Positions 1-8,001 are shown, counted from the stretch's first letter. The stretch: DNA of 64,000 nucleotides from Oscillospiraceae bacterium (GCA_017505635.1 JAFVOU010000035.1:1-64000); one strand, 5' to 3'. Numbers and translations: made by a program. Notes: generated by a model from the letters alone, not told the origin.

Positions 1-60
1 CTGAGTCGAGAAAATATCATCGAACTTGGGCAGAGTGAAGTCGCTCTTTCTTCCTGCCAT
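1..60 (-). CDS. parB: ParB-like partition protein, N-terminal fragment cut by window edge
   Basis: Reading leftward from an ATG at 58-60 gives 20 codons beginning MAGRKSDFTLPKFDDIF before the window ends. The ATG has a strong Shine-Dalgarno (AAGGAGG at 70-76, 9 nt spacing) inside the 3' end of parA, so the two genes overlap by 44 nt and are probably translationally coupled. An N-terminus of this kind followed by a ParB nuclease/HTH body is what I recall from ParB-family proteins of clostridial conjugative elements; that is recognition from memory. Only the first 20 residues are visible, so the function rests mainly on the parA neighbour. Confidence 0.6.
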   Translation of the reverse strand, partial: MAGRKSDFTLPKFDDIFSTQ

Positions 61-841
61 CGGCTAACACCTCCTTTGAAAATTCGGTGTAGGCTTTAGA
101 CACCGTGCTATTGGGTTCGTAGGCATAAATGCTTTTGCCTTTGGAACTGACCTCTGCCGCTTTGATTGCAATGGGAATGTGGGTGTTATATATCTTTATA
201 TAACTACCGAAGTTCTCACGCAAAGCATCTATGGTGCTTTTGGCAAGGTTCGTTCTGTTGTCTACAAGGGTTAAGAGAATACCGTCTATATTGAGTTTGG
301 GATTGATATGCTTCTTTACCTTTGTAATTGTTCTCATCAACTGTGTCATACACTTCGCCGGAAGGTAATGAGCCTGAACGGGAATGATTACGCTATCAGC
401 CGCCGATAAAGCATTAAGAGTCATCATACCAAGAGAAGGTGAACAGTCGATTATAATATAATCGTAATTGTGCTTTACTTCGTTCAGGTAGTTTCTCAAA
501 ATGGCTTCACGGTTCATTGCGGTTACAAGACTGATTTCAAAATCAAAAAGGTCGCTGTTCGAGGGAATAAGGTCAACACCTTCTTTATGATGTAGAATAC
601 CTTTCATTGGTTCTTTGCATTTGTCCTGCATAACTTCAACCATTTTGTCCGGTAATGCAACGGGGAGATTGTCTGTGTCTTTCCATCCAAGACAAGTTGT
701 GAGGTCGCCCTGTGGATCGGCATCTACAAGGAGTACCTTTTTACCTTGCATTGCCAAGCCTACGCCTAAGTTGACGGTCGTGGTCGTTTTACCAACGCCG
801 CCTTTTTGATTACATATAGCAATCGTATTACAGTTAGGCAT
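17..841 (-). CDS. parA: ParA/Soj-family partition ATPase
   Basis: 274-residue deviant-Walker ATPase that would drive segregation or maintenance of a replicon or integrated element together with ParB. The Walker A motif KGGVGKTT lies about 12 residues from the start, VDADPQGDLT follows near residue 40, and the Walker B-type region IIIDCSPSLG near residue 130. I place the start at the ATG at 839-841 because AAAGGAG (850-856) sits 8 nt upstream; an in-frame ATG at 859 lies upstream of that ribosome site and is unlikely. No chromosomal origin-proximal genes (gidA, gidB, dnaA) are nearby, and the overlapping parB and element-like small gene favour a plasmid or integrative-element origin over chromosomal Soj. 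Confidence 0.9.
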   Translation of the reverse strand: MPNCNTIAICNQKGGVGKTTTTVNLGVGLAMQGKKVLLVDADPQGDLTTCLGWKDTDNLPVALPDKMVEVMQDKCKEPMKGILHHKEGVDLIPSNSDLFDFEISLVTAMNREAILRNYLNEVKHNYDYIIIDCSPSLGMMTLNALSAADSVIIPVQAHYLPAKCMTQLMRTITKVKKHINPKLNIDGILLTLVDNRTNLAKSTIDALRENFGSYIKIYNTHIPIAIKAAEVSSKGKSIYAYEPNSTVSKAYTEFSKEVLADGRKKERLHSAQVR

Positions 842-891
842 TGTCTTTGCTCCTTTCATTTAGATTTAGCATCTTATTATAAGGTGCTATG

Positions 892-918
892 TAAAGACCG
901 ATATAAAATCGGTCTTTA
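892..918. repeat. Perfect 11-bp inverted repeat upstream of parA
   Basis: TAAAGACCGAT (892-902) is followed by a 5-nt spacer and its exact complement ATCGGTCTTTA (908-918). It lies about 50 bp upstream of the parA start, in the parA leader. It could be an operator for autoregulation, a transcription-terminating hairpin or a parS-like site; the sequence alone does not separate these. Confidence 0.6.
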
Positions 919-1330
919 TGTTAAAATGCAGTATTTGTCCTCGACACCCCTGCATAGCAAAAGCTGAACGGGAAACAATCAGGGAACGGTCTGCTAAACC
1001 ATATCATAGGAATCTCACCTCAGCCGGGTACTCCGCCTGCTCCGTAGAGAAGTATCATTGTCATTCTGACTGTCATCGCCATATCAGGGGCAACCTGATA
1101 TTTATAACGGGGATTCTCGCTCGTCCCTTTCGGAAGTCTTGGCGTACCCGTTAAGGTAGCTAATCATCAGAAATAAAGTCCTGAATGTTTGGATATTTAG
1201 TTTTCAAGGAACGTGAAGAAGTGTTCCTAAACGGAGTCAGGAATTAACCCCTTCACTAATTCCCACTGAGAGAGGTCAAATGCACACCCTAATTCTGAAA
1301 AAAATTAAAAAAATTTTTGAAAACAAAAAA
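919..1330. other. Structured non-coding region between parA and the small element gene
   Basis: About 410 bp with no convincing gene. Its base composition is clearly less AT-rich than other intergenic DNA here, and it holds several dyads, for example AGGAAC/GTTCCT near 1208-1227 and GGAATTA/TAATTCC at 1240-1263. A 78-codon open frame on the plus strand (918-1154) has no ribosome site, and its ATG overlaps the parA-side hairpin, so I treat it as spurious. The stretch may be a long structured leader of parA, a non-coding RNA, or a transfer or replication site of the element. Confidence 0.4.
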
Positions 1331-1362
1331 AGCCGCCTATTCCAAATTAGGAATAAGCGGCT
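1331..1362 (-). terminator. Rho-independent terminator of the small element gene
   Basis: AGCCGC-C-TATTCC pairs with GGAATA-A-GCGGCT around a 6-nt loop (one internal mismatch), and read leftward it is followed by a run of seven T. It lies 18 nt past the stop codon of the 59-codon gene. Confidence 0.85.
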
Positions 1363-1379
1363 ATATGTACCGATTTACT

Positions 1380-1559
1380 TTATACAATTTTAACCTTAAA
1401 TAACTTAGTACGTGCTTTCATCAACTTGCAAATAACTTCATCAATACCATCTGTGAACTTTCCCTGATGTGTCAGTTCATTCTTCTTAATCAAAAGGGAA
1501 GACAGGATTTCACTGCGTTCCTGATCAGTCAAATTGATATAATACTTTTGCTTTTTCAA
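1380..1559 (-). CDS. Small conserved mobile-element-type protein of unknown function
   Basis: 59 residues, charged and helical, beginning MKKQKYYINLTDQER and ending in a basic KARTKLFKVKIV tail. I choose the TTG at 1557-1559 because GAGG lies 8 nt upstream of it; a GTG at 1568 is directly on top of that ribosome site. Proteins of this size and opening sequence are familiar to me as uncharacterised small proteins carried by clostridial integrative elements, though I know of no function. It forms its own transcription unit with a strong promoter and operator-like palindrome (1576-1612) and a terminator (1331-1362). No recognised DNA-binding motif is visible. Confidence 0.65.
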   Translation of the reverse strand: MKKQKYYINLTDQERSEILSSLLIKKNELTHQGKFTDGIDEVICKLMKARTKLFKVKIV

Positions 1560-1575
1560 ACTGAACACCTCGCTT

Positions 1576-1612
1576 TCATACTTATTATATAATAGGTATG
1601 AAAAAGGGGCAA
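1576..1612 (-). promoter_or_regulatory. Promoter with overlapping 26-bp operator-like palindrome
   Basis: On the minus strand TTGCCC (1607-1612) is 17 nt from TATAAT (1584-1589). The -10 box sits inside a 26-bp palindrome, 1576-1601, in which 12 of 13 base pairs are symmetric. A dyad centred on the -10 box is the classic position for a repressor operator. It drives the 59-codon gene; the cognate regulator is not in view. Confidence 0.75.
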
Positions 1613-1635
1613 AGGTGCAAAATGGGCATAAAAAA

Positions 1636-1671
1636 AGCAGGCATACTACTTTTTACAGTAATATGCCTGCT
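1636..1671 (-). terminator. Terminator downstream of ppdK and the orphan reading-frame tail
   Basis: AGCAGGCATA (1636-1645) pairs with TATGCCTGCT (1662-1671); leftward transcripts then meet a run of seven T. It probably ends ppdK transcription. Confidence 0.75.
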
Positions 1672-1678
1672 AATTGTT

Positions 1679-1793
1679 TTAGATAAAGACTTCAACAGTT
1701 AAATCTTCCCACTGTTTTGCACGAAGATATTGGTCTGTTGATTTTCTGTACGCTTCTGCTTGGTCGAAATTAACCTTAAAACTGAAGTACAGA
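1679..1793 (-). other. Orphan 3' reading-frame tail between ppdK and the element
   Basis: Directly past the ppdK stop codon an open frame continues for about 38 codons, translating to a protein-like stretch (it contains AEAYRKSTDQYLRAKQWED) and ending at a stop just before a terminator. Upstream the same frame runs back only into ppdK in a shadow frame, so no start region exists. It may be the 3' remnant of a gene, possibly of the mobile element, whose 5' part was lost when the junction with ppdK formed; I do not recognise the family. A chance open frame is possible at this length. Confidence 0.35.
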
Positions 1794-4424
1794 TTAGTCC
1801 TCCCCATATTTGATAGCAGCCTGTGCAGCTGCAAGACGTGCAATTGGCACACGGAAAGGTGAGCAGGAAACATACTGCAGACCGGCATTGTGGAAGAACT
1901 GGATGGAGTTAGGGTCACCGCCATGTTCACCGCAAACACCAAGTTTGATATCAGGTTTTGTGCATTTAGCCCAGCCGCAAGCCATTTTGATAAGTTTACC
2001 AACACCTGCCTGGTCAAGTCGTGCAGTAGGGTCACTTTCAAAGATACGGTTCTTGTAGTAGTCATCAAGAATCTGACCGGCATCGTCACGGGACAGACCG
2101 TAGGTTGTCTGTGTAAGGTCGTTTGTACCAAAGCTGAAGAAGTCGGAGTATTTGCTGATTACATCGATAGTCAAAGCAGCACGAGGAATTTCTACCATTG
2201 CGCCAACTTTGTATTCGATTTCTTCGCCATACTGTTCCATAACCTGTTTAGCTGTTGTATCAACAATGTTTTTAACAAATTTAAGTTCAGCAGCATCACA
2301 AACAAGCGGAATCATAATTTCAGGCAGAACTGTTTTGCCTTCGTGTTTAACTGTAATAGCAGCCTGCATTACAGCTTTTGTCTGCATCTGTGCAATTTCA
2401 GGATAGGAGATTGCAAGACGGCAGCCGCGGTGACCAAGCATAGGGTTTGCTTCGTGCAGATGTTTTACTGCAGTTTTAAGTTCTGTGAAGCTCATGCCCA
2501 TTTCGTATGCTGTTACAGCAACTTCGTCATCACCGTGTGGTACAAATTCGTGAAGCGGAGGGTCAAGGAAACGGATTGTAACAGGCAGACCGTCCATTTC
2601 TCTGAAGATACCTTCAAAGTCTTCCTGCTGCATTGGAAGCAGTTTGTTAAGAGCGATAACTCTGTCTGTTTTGCTCTTTGCAAGAATCATCTGACGCATT
2701 GCAAGAATTCTGTTCTTTTCAAAGAACATATGTTCTGTACGGCAAAGACCAATACCTTCAGCACCAAACAGACGTGCCTGACGTGCATCTTTAGGGTTGT
2801 CAGCATTTGTTCTGATTTTAAGGTGTCTGATTTCGTCAGCCCACTGCATAAATGTAGCAAAGTCGCCGCTGAGTGTAGCTTCAATTGTAGGAAGTTTTGT
2901 CAGATAAACTTTACCTGTGGAACCGTCGATGGAGATAAAGTCGCCTTCTTTAACAGCGATATCTTTAAAGTAAGCAATCTTGTTGTCAAAGTCAACTCTC
3001 AGGTCGTGACAGCCGGATACACAGCAACGGCCCATACCACGGGCAACAACAGCTGCGTGGCTTGTCATACCGCCGCGTGCTGTAAGGATACCCTGGGAGA
3101 TAGCCATACCTTCGATATCTTCAGGGGATGTTTCAACACGAACAAGGATAACAGGTTCGTTACGGTTTTTAGCAGCTTCTTTTGCATCTTCAGCATTGAA
3201 GTATACACGGCCTGCTGCTGCGCCTGGAGAAGCTGGCAAGCCTTTTGTGATAGCTGTTGCTTCAGCAAGTGCTGCAGGTGCAAACTGTGGGTGAAGCAGG
3301 CTGTCAAGCTGGCTTGGTTCTACTTTAAGAATAGCTTCTTCTTTGCTGCAAAGACCCTGGTTAACCATATCAACAGCAATTTTGATAGCAGCCTGAGCTG
3401 TACGTTTGCCGTTTCTTGTCTGCAGCATATAAAGTTTGCCTTTTTCAATTGTAAATTCAAGGTCCTGCATATCCTGATTGTGTTTTTCAAGTGTTTTAGC
3501 AATCTGGATAATCTGGTTGTATGCTTCAGGGATAACTTTTGCAAGTTCATCAATGGACTGTGGAGTTCTGATACCTGCAACAACGTCTTCGCCCTGAGCA
3601 TTCATAAGAAATTCGCCGTAAAGTTTGTTTTCACCGGTGGAAGGGTTGCGTGTAAATGCAACACCTGTACCACAGTCGTTACCCATATTACCAAATACCA
3701 TGGACTGAACGTTAACAGCTGTACCCCAGGAAGAAGGAATGTCGTTCATTCTTCTGTAATAAACAGCACGTGGGTTCTGCCAGGAAGAGAAAACAGCTTT
3801 AACTGCGCTGAGAAGCTGAACTTTAGGGTCTTTAGGGAATGCTTCGCCGATTTCTCTTTCGTAGATAGCTTTAAAGGAAGCAACGAGGCTTTCAAGGTCA
3901 GCAGGAGCCATTTCGTGGTCAAATTCGATGCCTCTTACTGTTTTAAGGCTTTCAAGTGCTTCGTCAAAAAGAGATTTTGGAATTCCCATAACAACGTCGG
4001 AGAACATCTGGATAAATCTGCGGTATGCATCCAGAGCAAAACGACGGTTGCTTGTAAGTTTGCCAAGGCCTTCAACAACGTCGTCGTTAAGACCAAGGTT
4101 GAGGATTGTGTCCATCATACCAGGCATGGAAGCTCTTGCACCGGAACGAACGGAAAGCAAAAGCGGATTTTCAGGATTGCCGAATTCTTTGCCTGTGATA
4201 GCTTCCAGTTTTTCAAGGTAAGTGAAGATTTCTTTTTCGATATCTGCACTGATTTTTTTGCCGGAATCGTAATAGTCTGTACATGCTTCTGTTGTGATTG
4301 TGAAGCCCATTGGAACAGGCATGCCCAGTCTTGTCATTTCAGCAAGGTTAGCACCTTTACCGCCAAGAAGTTCGCGCATTGTGCCGTTGCCTTCGCTGAA
4401 AAGATAAACAAATTTTTTGCTCAT
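1794..4424 (-). CDS. ppdK: Pyruvate, phosphate dikinase
   Basis: 876 residues, full length for the family. The enzyme interconverts pyruvate, ATP and phosphate with PEP, AMP and pyrophosphate in the cytoplasm, typically serving PP-linked glycolysis or gluconeogenesis in anaerobes. The N-terminal nucleotide-binding domain opens MSKKFVYLFSEGNGTMRELL, the swivelling phosphohistidine domain carries GGMTSHAAVVARGMG with the catalytic His, and the C-terminal PEP/pyruvate barrel carries GVCGEHGG with the catalytic Cys. The start is supported by GGAGG a few bases upstream. Codon choice looks biased as in highly expressed genes. It is monocistronic: a promoter lies near 4506 and terminators lie downstream. 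A very long antisense frame across it is a shadow. Confidence 0.98.
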   Translation of the reverse strand: MSKKFVYLFSEGNGTMRELLGGKGANLAEMTRLGMPVPMGFTITTEACTDYYDSGKKISADIEKEIFTYLEKLEAITGKEFGNPENPLLLSVRSGARASMPGMMDTILNLGLNDDVVEGLGKLTSNRRFALDAYRRFIQMFSDVVMGIPKSLFDEALESLKTVRGIEFDHEMAPADLESLVASFKAIYEREIGEAFPKDPKVQLLSAVKAVFSSWQNPRAVYYRRMNDIPSSWGTAVNVQSMVFGNMGNDCGTGVAFTRNPSTGENKLYGEFLMNAQGEDVVAGIRTPQSIDELAKVIPEAYNQIIQIAKTLEKHNQDMQDLEFTIEKGKLYMLQTRNGKRTAQAAIKIAVDMVNQGLCSKEEAILKVEPSQLDSLLHPQFAPAALAEATAITKGLPASPGAAAGRVYFNAEDAKEAAKNRNEPVILVRVETSPEDIEGMAISQGILTARGGMTSHAAVVARGMGRCCVSGCHDLRVDFDNKIAYFKDIAVKEGDFISIDGSTGKVYLTKLPTIEATLSGDFATFMQWADEIRHLKIRTNADNPKDARQARLFGAEGIGLCRTEHMFFEKNRILAMRQMILAKSKTDRVIALNKLLPMQQEDFEGIFREMDGLPVTIRFLDPPLHEFVPHGDDEVAVTAYEMGMSFTELKTAVKHLHEANPMLGHRGCRLAISYPEIAQMQTKAVMQAAITVKHEGKTVLPEIMIPLVCDAAELKFVKNIVDTTAKQVMEQYGEEIEYKVGAMVEIPRAALTIDVISKYSDFFSFGTNDLTQTTYGLSRDDAGQILDDYYKNRIFESDPTARLDQAGVGKLIKMACGWAKCTKPDIKLGVCGEHGGDPNSIQFFHNAGLQYVSCSPFRVPIARLAAAQAAIKYGED

Positions 4425-4505
4425 GATTTTTCCTCCATATAAAATGGGTAACGTTATATTTTAAAGTAACAGAAAACCTGTCACCTTAATCCATTCTATG
4501 AAACT

Positions 4506-4514
4506 ATTGTAACA
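4506..4514 (-). promoter_or_regulatory. Likely extended -10 promoter of ppdK
   Basis: Minus-strand TGT-TACAAT (TACAAT at 4506-4511, TG element at 4513-4514) lies about 80 nt upstream of the ppdK start. No good -35 hexamer sits at 17 nt, which fits an extended -10 promoter. The flanking region 4440-4768 is AT-rich and holds no gene. Confidence 0.4.
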
Positions 4515-4768
4515 CATAAATTTTAAGAATACAATCAACAAAAGTGCAAATGTGTGAAAAAATAGTCCATTTAAAGCAATTTTGTATAAATGACTAATAG
4601 CGTTAATAAAATAACAGGGTAAAAAGACATTTTGTACAAAAGTTGCAGATTATGTATTTTTGCTACATTAATGCTTATTTTATTAATATGTTTTAAAAAA
4701 CTACATTATTATACAAAAAGTTTCAAAAAATATATATTGCTCAAATATTAAATTGTTTAAAAAAACTA

Positions 4769-4797
4769 TTGACAAAACAAAGGTAATTTGATATCAT
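4769..4797 (+). promoter_or_regulatory. Promoter of the tRNA-Ser pair
   Basis: TTGACA (4769-4774), 17 nt, then TATCAT (4792-4797), placing transcription start roughly 14 nt before the first tRNA. Confidence 0.8.
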
Positions 4798-4817
4798 ATT
4801 TCTTGTTAAGCCGATAC

Positions 4818-4904
<87 letters not shown>

Positions 4905-4961
4905 TATCGACACCAAACCAAAAACAAAACTTAATAAACGGATAATTTTATTCGCTCACTT

Positions 4962-5052
4962 GGAGAATTACTCAAGAGGTCGAAGAGGCGCCCCTGCTAA
5001 GGGCGTAGGGTGGGTAACTGCCGCGAGGGTTCAAATCCCTCATTCTCCGCCA
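4962..5052 (+). tRNA. tRNA-Ser (anticodon GCT)
   Basis: The acceptor stem GGAGAAT pairs with ATTCTCC (5042-5048), with discriminator G and encoded CCA. The anticodon loop CTGCTAA reads GCT, and there is a long variable arm and a GTTCAAATC T-loop. It follows the first tRNA-Ser by 57 nt and probably shares its transcript. Confidence 0.95.
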
Positions 5053-5054
5053 GG

Positions 5055-5082
5055 AAAAGCACTGCTGAAAAGCGGTGCTTTT
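5055..5082 (+). terminator. Terminator of the tRNA-Ser operon
   Basis: AAAAGCACTGCT and AGCGGTGCTTTT form a 12-bp stem (one G-T pair) with a GAAA loop, 2 nt past the CCA of the second tRNA. The T tract is only four long. Confidence 0.75.
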
Positions 5083-5205
5083 CGCATATAATGGAACTTT
5101 TTCTGGAAATGAAAAAGGATTTGAACCTGAAGTTTGTTTTTATATATACTTATACCAAAAAATATTGTATAATATTTTTATTACCTTTAAATAAGGAGAA
5201 AAAAC

Positions 5206-6474
5206 GTGAAAAAGAATATACTTAAATATATTGCTGCACCGGTTATTGCAGGGGCCGTTGGTCTTGTTCTGCTGTTTATGGTTTCGCTTATTCCACAGTC
5301 TATGGTTCAAAAAAATGCTTCTGCTTCAGCAAATCAGCTTGATGCAGACAGTATGATACCAAGATATATCAATTTCTGGGACTGGTCATATGCATTTGAC
5401 AACCATACCGATACTTTGATAATGATGGAAAGCTACAATCTTGAAAGTTTTTCTGATGCGCTGCTTAATCCGTACAGAAATGTGCAGAAGTATGAAGGCG
5501 AAGAAACTTATCTGAGTGATGCTTTTGTCGAAAGGGTTGACGAAGGTGCTGAAAACGACACAGTATATGTAAGATACTGGCAGGGATTCAGAATCTTCAT
5601 TCGTCCTATGCTTGTTCTGTTTCCATATTTCCAGCTGCGTCAGGTTGTTTCATGGGTGTTTTTTGCACTTATGTTTTTTATGCTTGCGGCAGTGGCAGAG
5701 AGAAAAGGTATATTTGCTTCCCTTTGCATAGGTCTTGCAATTATTTTGGTTAACCCGTCGATAATTTCTCACTCTTTGCAGTATACCCCTTGCTTTATAA
5801 TTTCATTTGTGGCAATGCTGTTCCTGCTGTTTACCGAAAATCTCAACTTTGACAGAGGCCTTGCTTTCTGTACTTTTGGTATGCTTACACAGTTTTTTGA
5901 CTTTTACACAGCACCGATTGCTGTTTGCGGTCTCCCATTGCTTGTATGGCTTATGATTGACGAAAGCGGCAAATGTAAATATAAAACAATTTTAAAATCA
6001 TTTGCGGCCTGGATTTACGGTTATGTGTCAATCTGGATTGTAAAGCTTGTATTTGTAACACTGTTTACAGATGTAAACGGCCTTGCCGATGGCATAGGTT
6101 CCTTCCTTGGACGAATTGGTGTCAAGGAAGTGGAAAATATCAAAGGTGAATATACTCCTTTAGGTGCGTTTGTAACAGTATGGGATATGGTTACACCTGG
6201 TGCAACAGGTGCAATTGCCCTGGCTGCTGTTGTTTTGCTGGTGGCAGTAAGTGCTTTTGTAATATGGAAAAAGCACGGCATCAAACAGCTTGCTGAAAGC
6301 GGTGCATACCTTGCGGTTGCAGCAATGCCGATAATCTGGTTTTCCGCTGCATGTCAGCCTACAACCATTCACGCATATTTCCAGTACAGACCACTGGTTG
6401 TGTTCTTTGCAGGCATATTTCTGTTTGCGCTTGAAGCAACACCTTTTAAAGAAAGAAATTTTTTGCGCAGATAA
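5206..6474 (+). CDS. Polytopic membrane protein of unknown function
   Basis: 422 residues beginning at a GTG codon preceded by AAGGAG (5193-5198). The predicted layout is one N-terminal membrane helix (about residues 8-28), a hydrophilic extracytoplasmic segment of about 110 residues rich in W, Y and D, then eight or nine further hydrophobic helices ending in a short basic tail. A first helix, large loop and helix bundle recalls GT-C type glycosyltransferases or O-antigen-ligase-like proteins, but I see no diagnostic motif and do not assign one. It stands alone between the tRNA operon and mntP; a TATAAT at 5168-5173 may be its promoter. Confidence 0.85.
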   Translation: MKKNILKYIAAPVIAGAVGLVLLFMVSLIPQSMVQKNASASANQLDADSMIPRYINFWDWSYAFDNHTDTLIMMESYNLESFSDALLNPYRNVQKYEGEETYLSDAFVERVDEGAENDTVYVRYWQGFRIFIRPMLVLFPYFQLRQVVSWVFFALMFFMLAAVAERKGIFASLCIGLAIILVNPSIISHSLQYTPCFIISFVAMLFLLFTENLNFDRGLAFCTFGMLTQFFDFYTAPIAVCGLPLLVWLMIDESGKCKYKTILKSFAAWIYGYVSIWIVKLVFVTLFTDVNGLADGIGSFLGRIGVKEVENIKGEYTPLGAFVTVWDMVTPGATGAIALAAVVLLVAVSAFVIWKKHGIKQLAESGAYLAVAAMPIIWFSAACQPTTIHAYFQYRPLVVFFAGIFLFALEATPFKERNFLRR

Positions 6475-6523
6475 AGCGTATATTGTATTAAACAAAAATA
6501 ATTATTAAAACGGAGAAATAATA

Positions 6524-7111
6524 ATGGATTGGAACATAATGTTCTTTGCAAACAGTGTTCTTTTAGGATTGGGGCTTGCAATGGATGCATTTTCGGTGTC
6601 TCTGGCAAATGGTCTGCATGAACCCAAAATGAAAACCGGCAGAATGTGTGCAATGGCAGGAATTTTTGCTGCGTTTCAGTATATTATGCCTATGATAGGC
6701 TGGTTCTGTGTGCACACTATAGCACATTATTTTTCTGTATTTGAAAAATTTATCCCATGGATAGCACTTATACTTCTTTGTTACATAGGTATCAGTATGA
6801 TTAAGGAAGCAAAGGAATGTGAGGAGGAAGAAGGCTGCAGTGCTGTTTCGGTTGGCTTTGGCGGACTTATAGTACAGGGGATAGCTACTTCCATAGATGC
6901 CCTTTCGGTTGGGTTTACAATTGCAGATTATAATTTTTTAATGGCATTTACAGCCTGTATGCTTATCGGTATAGTAACATTTTTTATATGTTTTGCCGGT
7001 ATTGAACTGGGTAAAAAATTCGGTACAAAGCTTGCGGGCAGGGCATCTGTGTTTGGCGGTGCAATTCTGATATTTATCGGTATAGAAATTTTTATAACAG
7101 GCGTGTTTTAA
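6524..7111 (+). CDS. mntP: Manganese efflux pump MntP family
   Basis: 195-residue six-helix inner-membrane exporter that removes excess Mn(II). The two family repeats each show an acidic membrane motif: AMDAFSVSLANG near residue 20 and ATSIDALSVG near residue 125. Length and helix spacing match the family. The start is supported by CGGAG a few bases upstream. It follows the preceding membrane gene by 49 nt and ends at a strong terminator. The short upstream gap leaves no room for a yybP-ykoY manganese riboswitch, which often precedes mntP in other bacteria. Confidence 0.93.
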   Translation: MDWNIMFFANSVLLGLGLAMDAFSVSLANGLHEPKMKTGRMCAMAGIFAAFQYIMPMIGWFCVHTIAHYFSVFEKFIPWIALILLCYIGISMIKEAKECEEEEGCSAVSVGFGGLIVQGIATSIDALSVGFTIADYNFLMAFTACMLIGIVTFFICFAGIELGKKFGTKLAGRASVFGGAILIFIGIEIFITGVF

Positions 7112-7130
7112 ATAAAATACAATTTACATA

Positions 7131-7158
7131 GGGTGTGTATCTGTTTTGATACACACCC
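7131..7158 (+). terminator. Terminator after mntP
   Basis: GGGTGTGTATC and GATACACACCC form a perfect 11-bp stem with a 6-nt loop, then TTATATTTTT. Confidence 0.85.
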
Positions 7159-7216
7159 TTATATTTTTGAAAATAATGCAGATAATATATACAAAATATT
7201 TAAAGGAATACTTTGT

Positions 7217-7573
7217 ATGAAAAAAGAAAAAGCAAAAAAACTGTCCGCAGGCATTGCCAGCGGCTTTCTCAACGGCCTGTTTGGCAGCGGGGGAGGAGTT
7301 GTTGCCGTTATGTTTCTGCGCAGCATTCTTGAAGATGAAAAAAAGGCTCATGCCAGCGCTACACTTATGATACTGATAATGAGTGCCGCAAGTCTTATCC
7401 TGTACGGGTTGTATGGTCATGTGGACTGGGAAACAGGGCTCAAATTTGTCCCGGGCGGCATTGTAGGAGCCTTGCTTGGCACCGGATTTCTGAAAAAAAT
7501 GAAGAATGATAAATTGAAACGTCTGTTCGGACTTGTTCTGGCGGTTTCGGGGGCGGTGATGTTGCTGCGATGA
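7217..7573 (+). CDS. TauE/SafE (TSUP) family half-transporter, first subunit
   Basis: 118 residues, about half the usual 240-260 of TauE/SafE sulfite/sulfonate or anion exporters, with four predicted membrane helices. The glycine-rich opening SAGIASGFLNGLFGSGGGVV is the family's N-terminal repeat motif. I start at the ATG at 7217, which has AAAGGAA 8 nt upstream; an upstream in-frame ATG at 7133 lies inside the mntP terminator. Its TGA overlaps the ATG of the next gene, so the two halves are probably translationally coupled and assemble as a heterodimer. The substrate cannot be read from sequence. Confidence 0.85.
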   Translation: MKKEKAKKLSAGIASGFLNGLFGSGGGVVAVMFLRSILEDEKKAHASATLMILIMSAASLILYGLYGHVDWETGLKFVPGGIVGALLGTGFLKKMKNDKLKRLFGLVLAVSGAVMLLR

Positions 7574-7944
7574 ACTTTATAATTTCTTCTGTTGTGGGTC
7601 TTGCATCGGGAATACTGGCATCCATGGGTATGGGCGGCGGATTTATACTTGTGGTTTATCTTGCGTTGTTTACCGACATTGCACAGAAAGGTGCACAGGG
7701 AATAAACCTGCTGTTTTTTATGCCTATAACCATCCTGGCGGTGTTTATTCATATTAAAAATAAACTGATTGATGTTAAAACAGCAGTTATATGTTCCGTC
7801 ATAGGTATACCTGCAGTAACTGCGGGCTTTTATCTTGCCCAGTTTATGGATAACAGCTGGCTTCGCAAAGGTTTTGCGGTGTTTATAATTGTTTCGGGAT
7901 TGAAGGATTTATTTTCAAAAGGAAAAAACAAATCTGACAGTTGA
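7570..7944 (+). CDS. TauE/SafE (TSUP) family half-transporter, second subunit
   Basis: 124 residues with four predicted membrane helices and the same repeat signature (SVVGLASGILASMGMGGGFI) as the preceding subunit, which it overlaps by 4 nt (ATGA). In most bacteria both halves are one polypeptide with an internal duplication; here each repeat is its own protein. Neither half looks broken, and each has its own start and stop in a coupled arrangement, so this is a split transporter and not a frameshifted pseudogene. It could equally be an ancestral unfused state. Confidence 0.85.
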   Translation: MNFIISSVVGLASGILASMGMGGGFILVVYLALFTDIAQKGAQGINLLFFMPITILAVFIHIKNKLIDVKTAVICSVIGIPAVTAGFYLAQFMDNSWLRKGFAVFIIVSGLKDLFSKGKNKSDS

Positions 7945-8001
7945 TATAATTGGGGCAGTATTATAAAATAAGGATAATATTTTATACAAAAGAGGTTTAA
8001 T

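Noticed and set aside
17..841. ParA as the chromosomal Soj next to oriC
   Set aside because: The neighbours are not origin genes, and the small element-type gene and orphan tail nearby fit a mobile-element edge better.
918..1154. 78-codon plus-strand open frame with several cysteines
   Set aside because: No ribosome site, its ATG sits at the edge of a perfect hairpin, and the composition looks like translated non-coding DNA. Any sequence conservation would more likely reflect a structured nucleic acid.
1890..4442. 850-codon plus-strand open frame opposite ppdK
   Set aside because: It is the exact antisense of a canonical ppdK with skewed codon use, which removes stop codons from the opposite strand. 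The translation is Cys/Phe/Asn-rich and resembles no protein.
7217..7944. TSUP pair as a frameshifted single gene
   Set aside because: The first half has a proper stop overlapping the next ATG, the second half has its own complete repeat start, and both have family-typical half-length.
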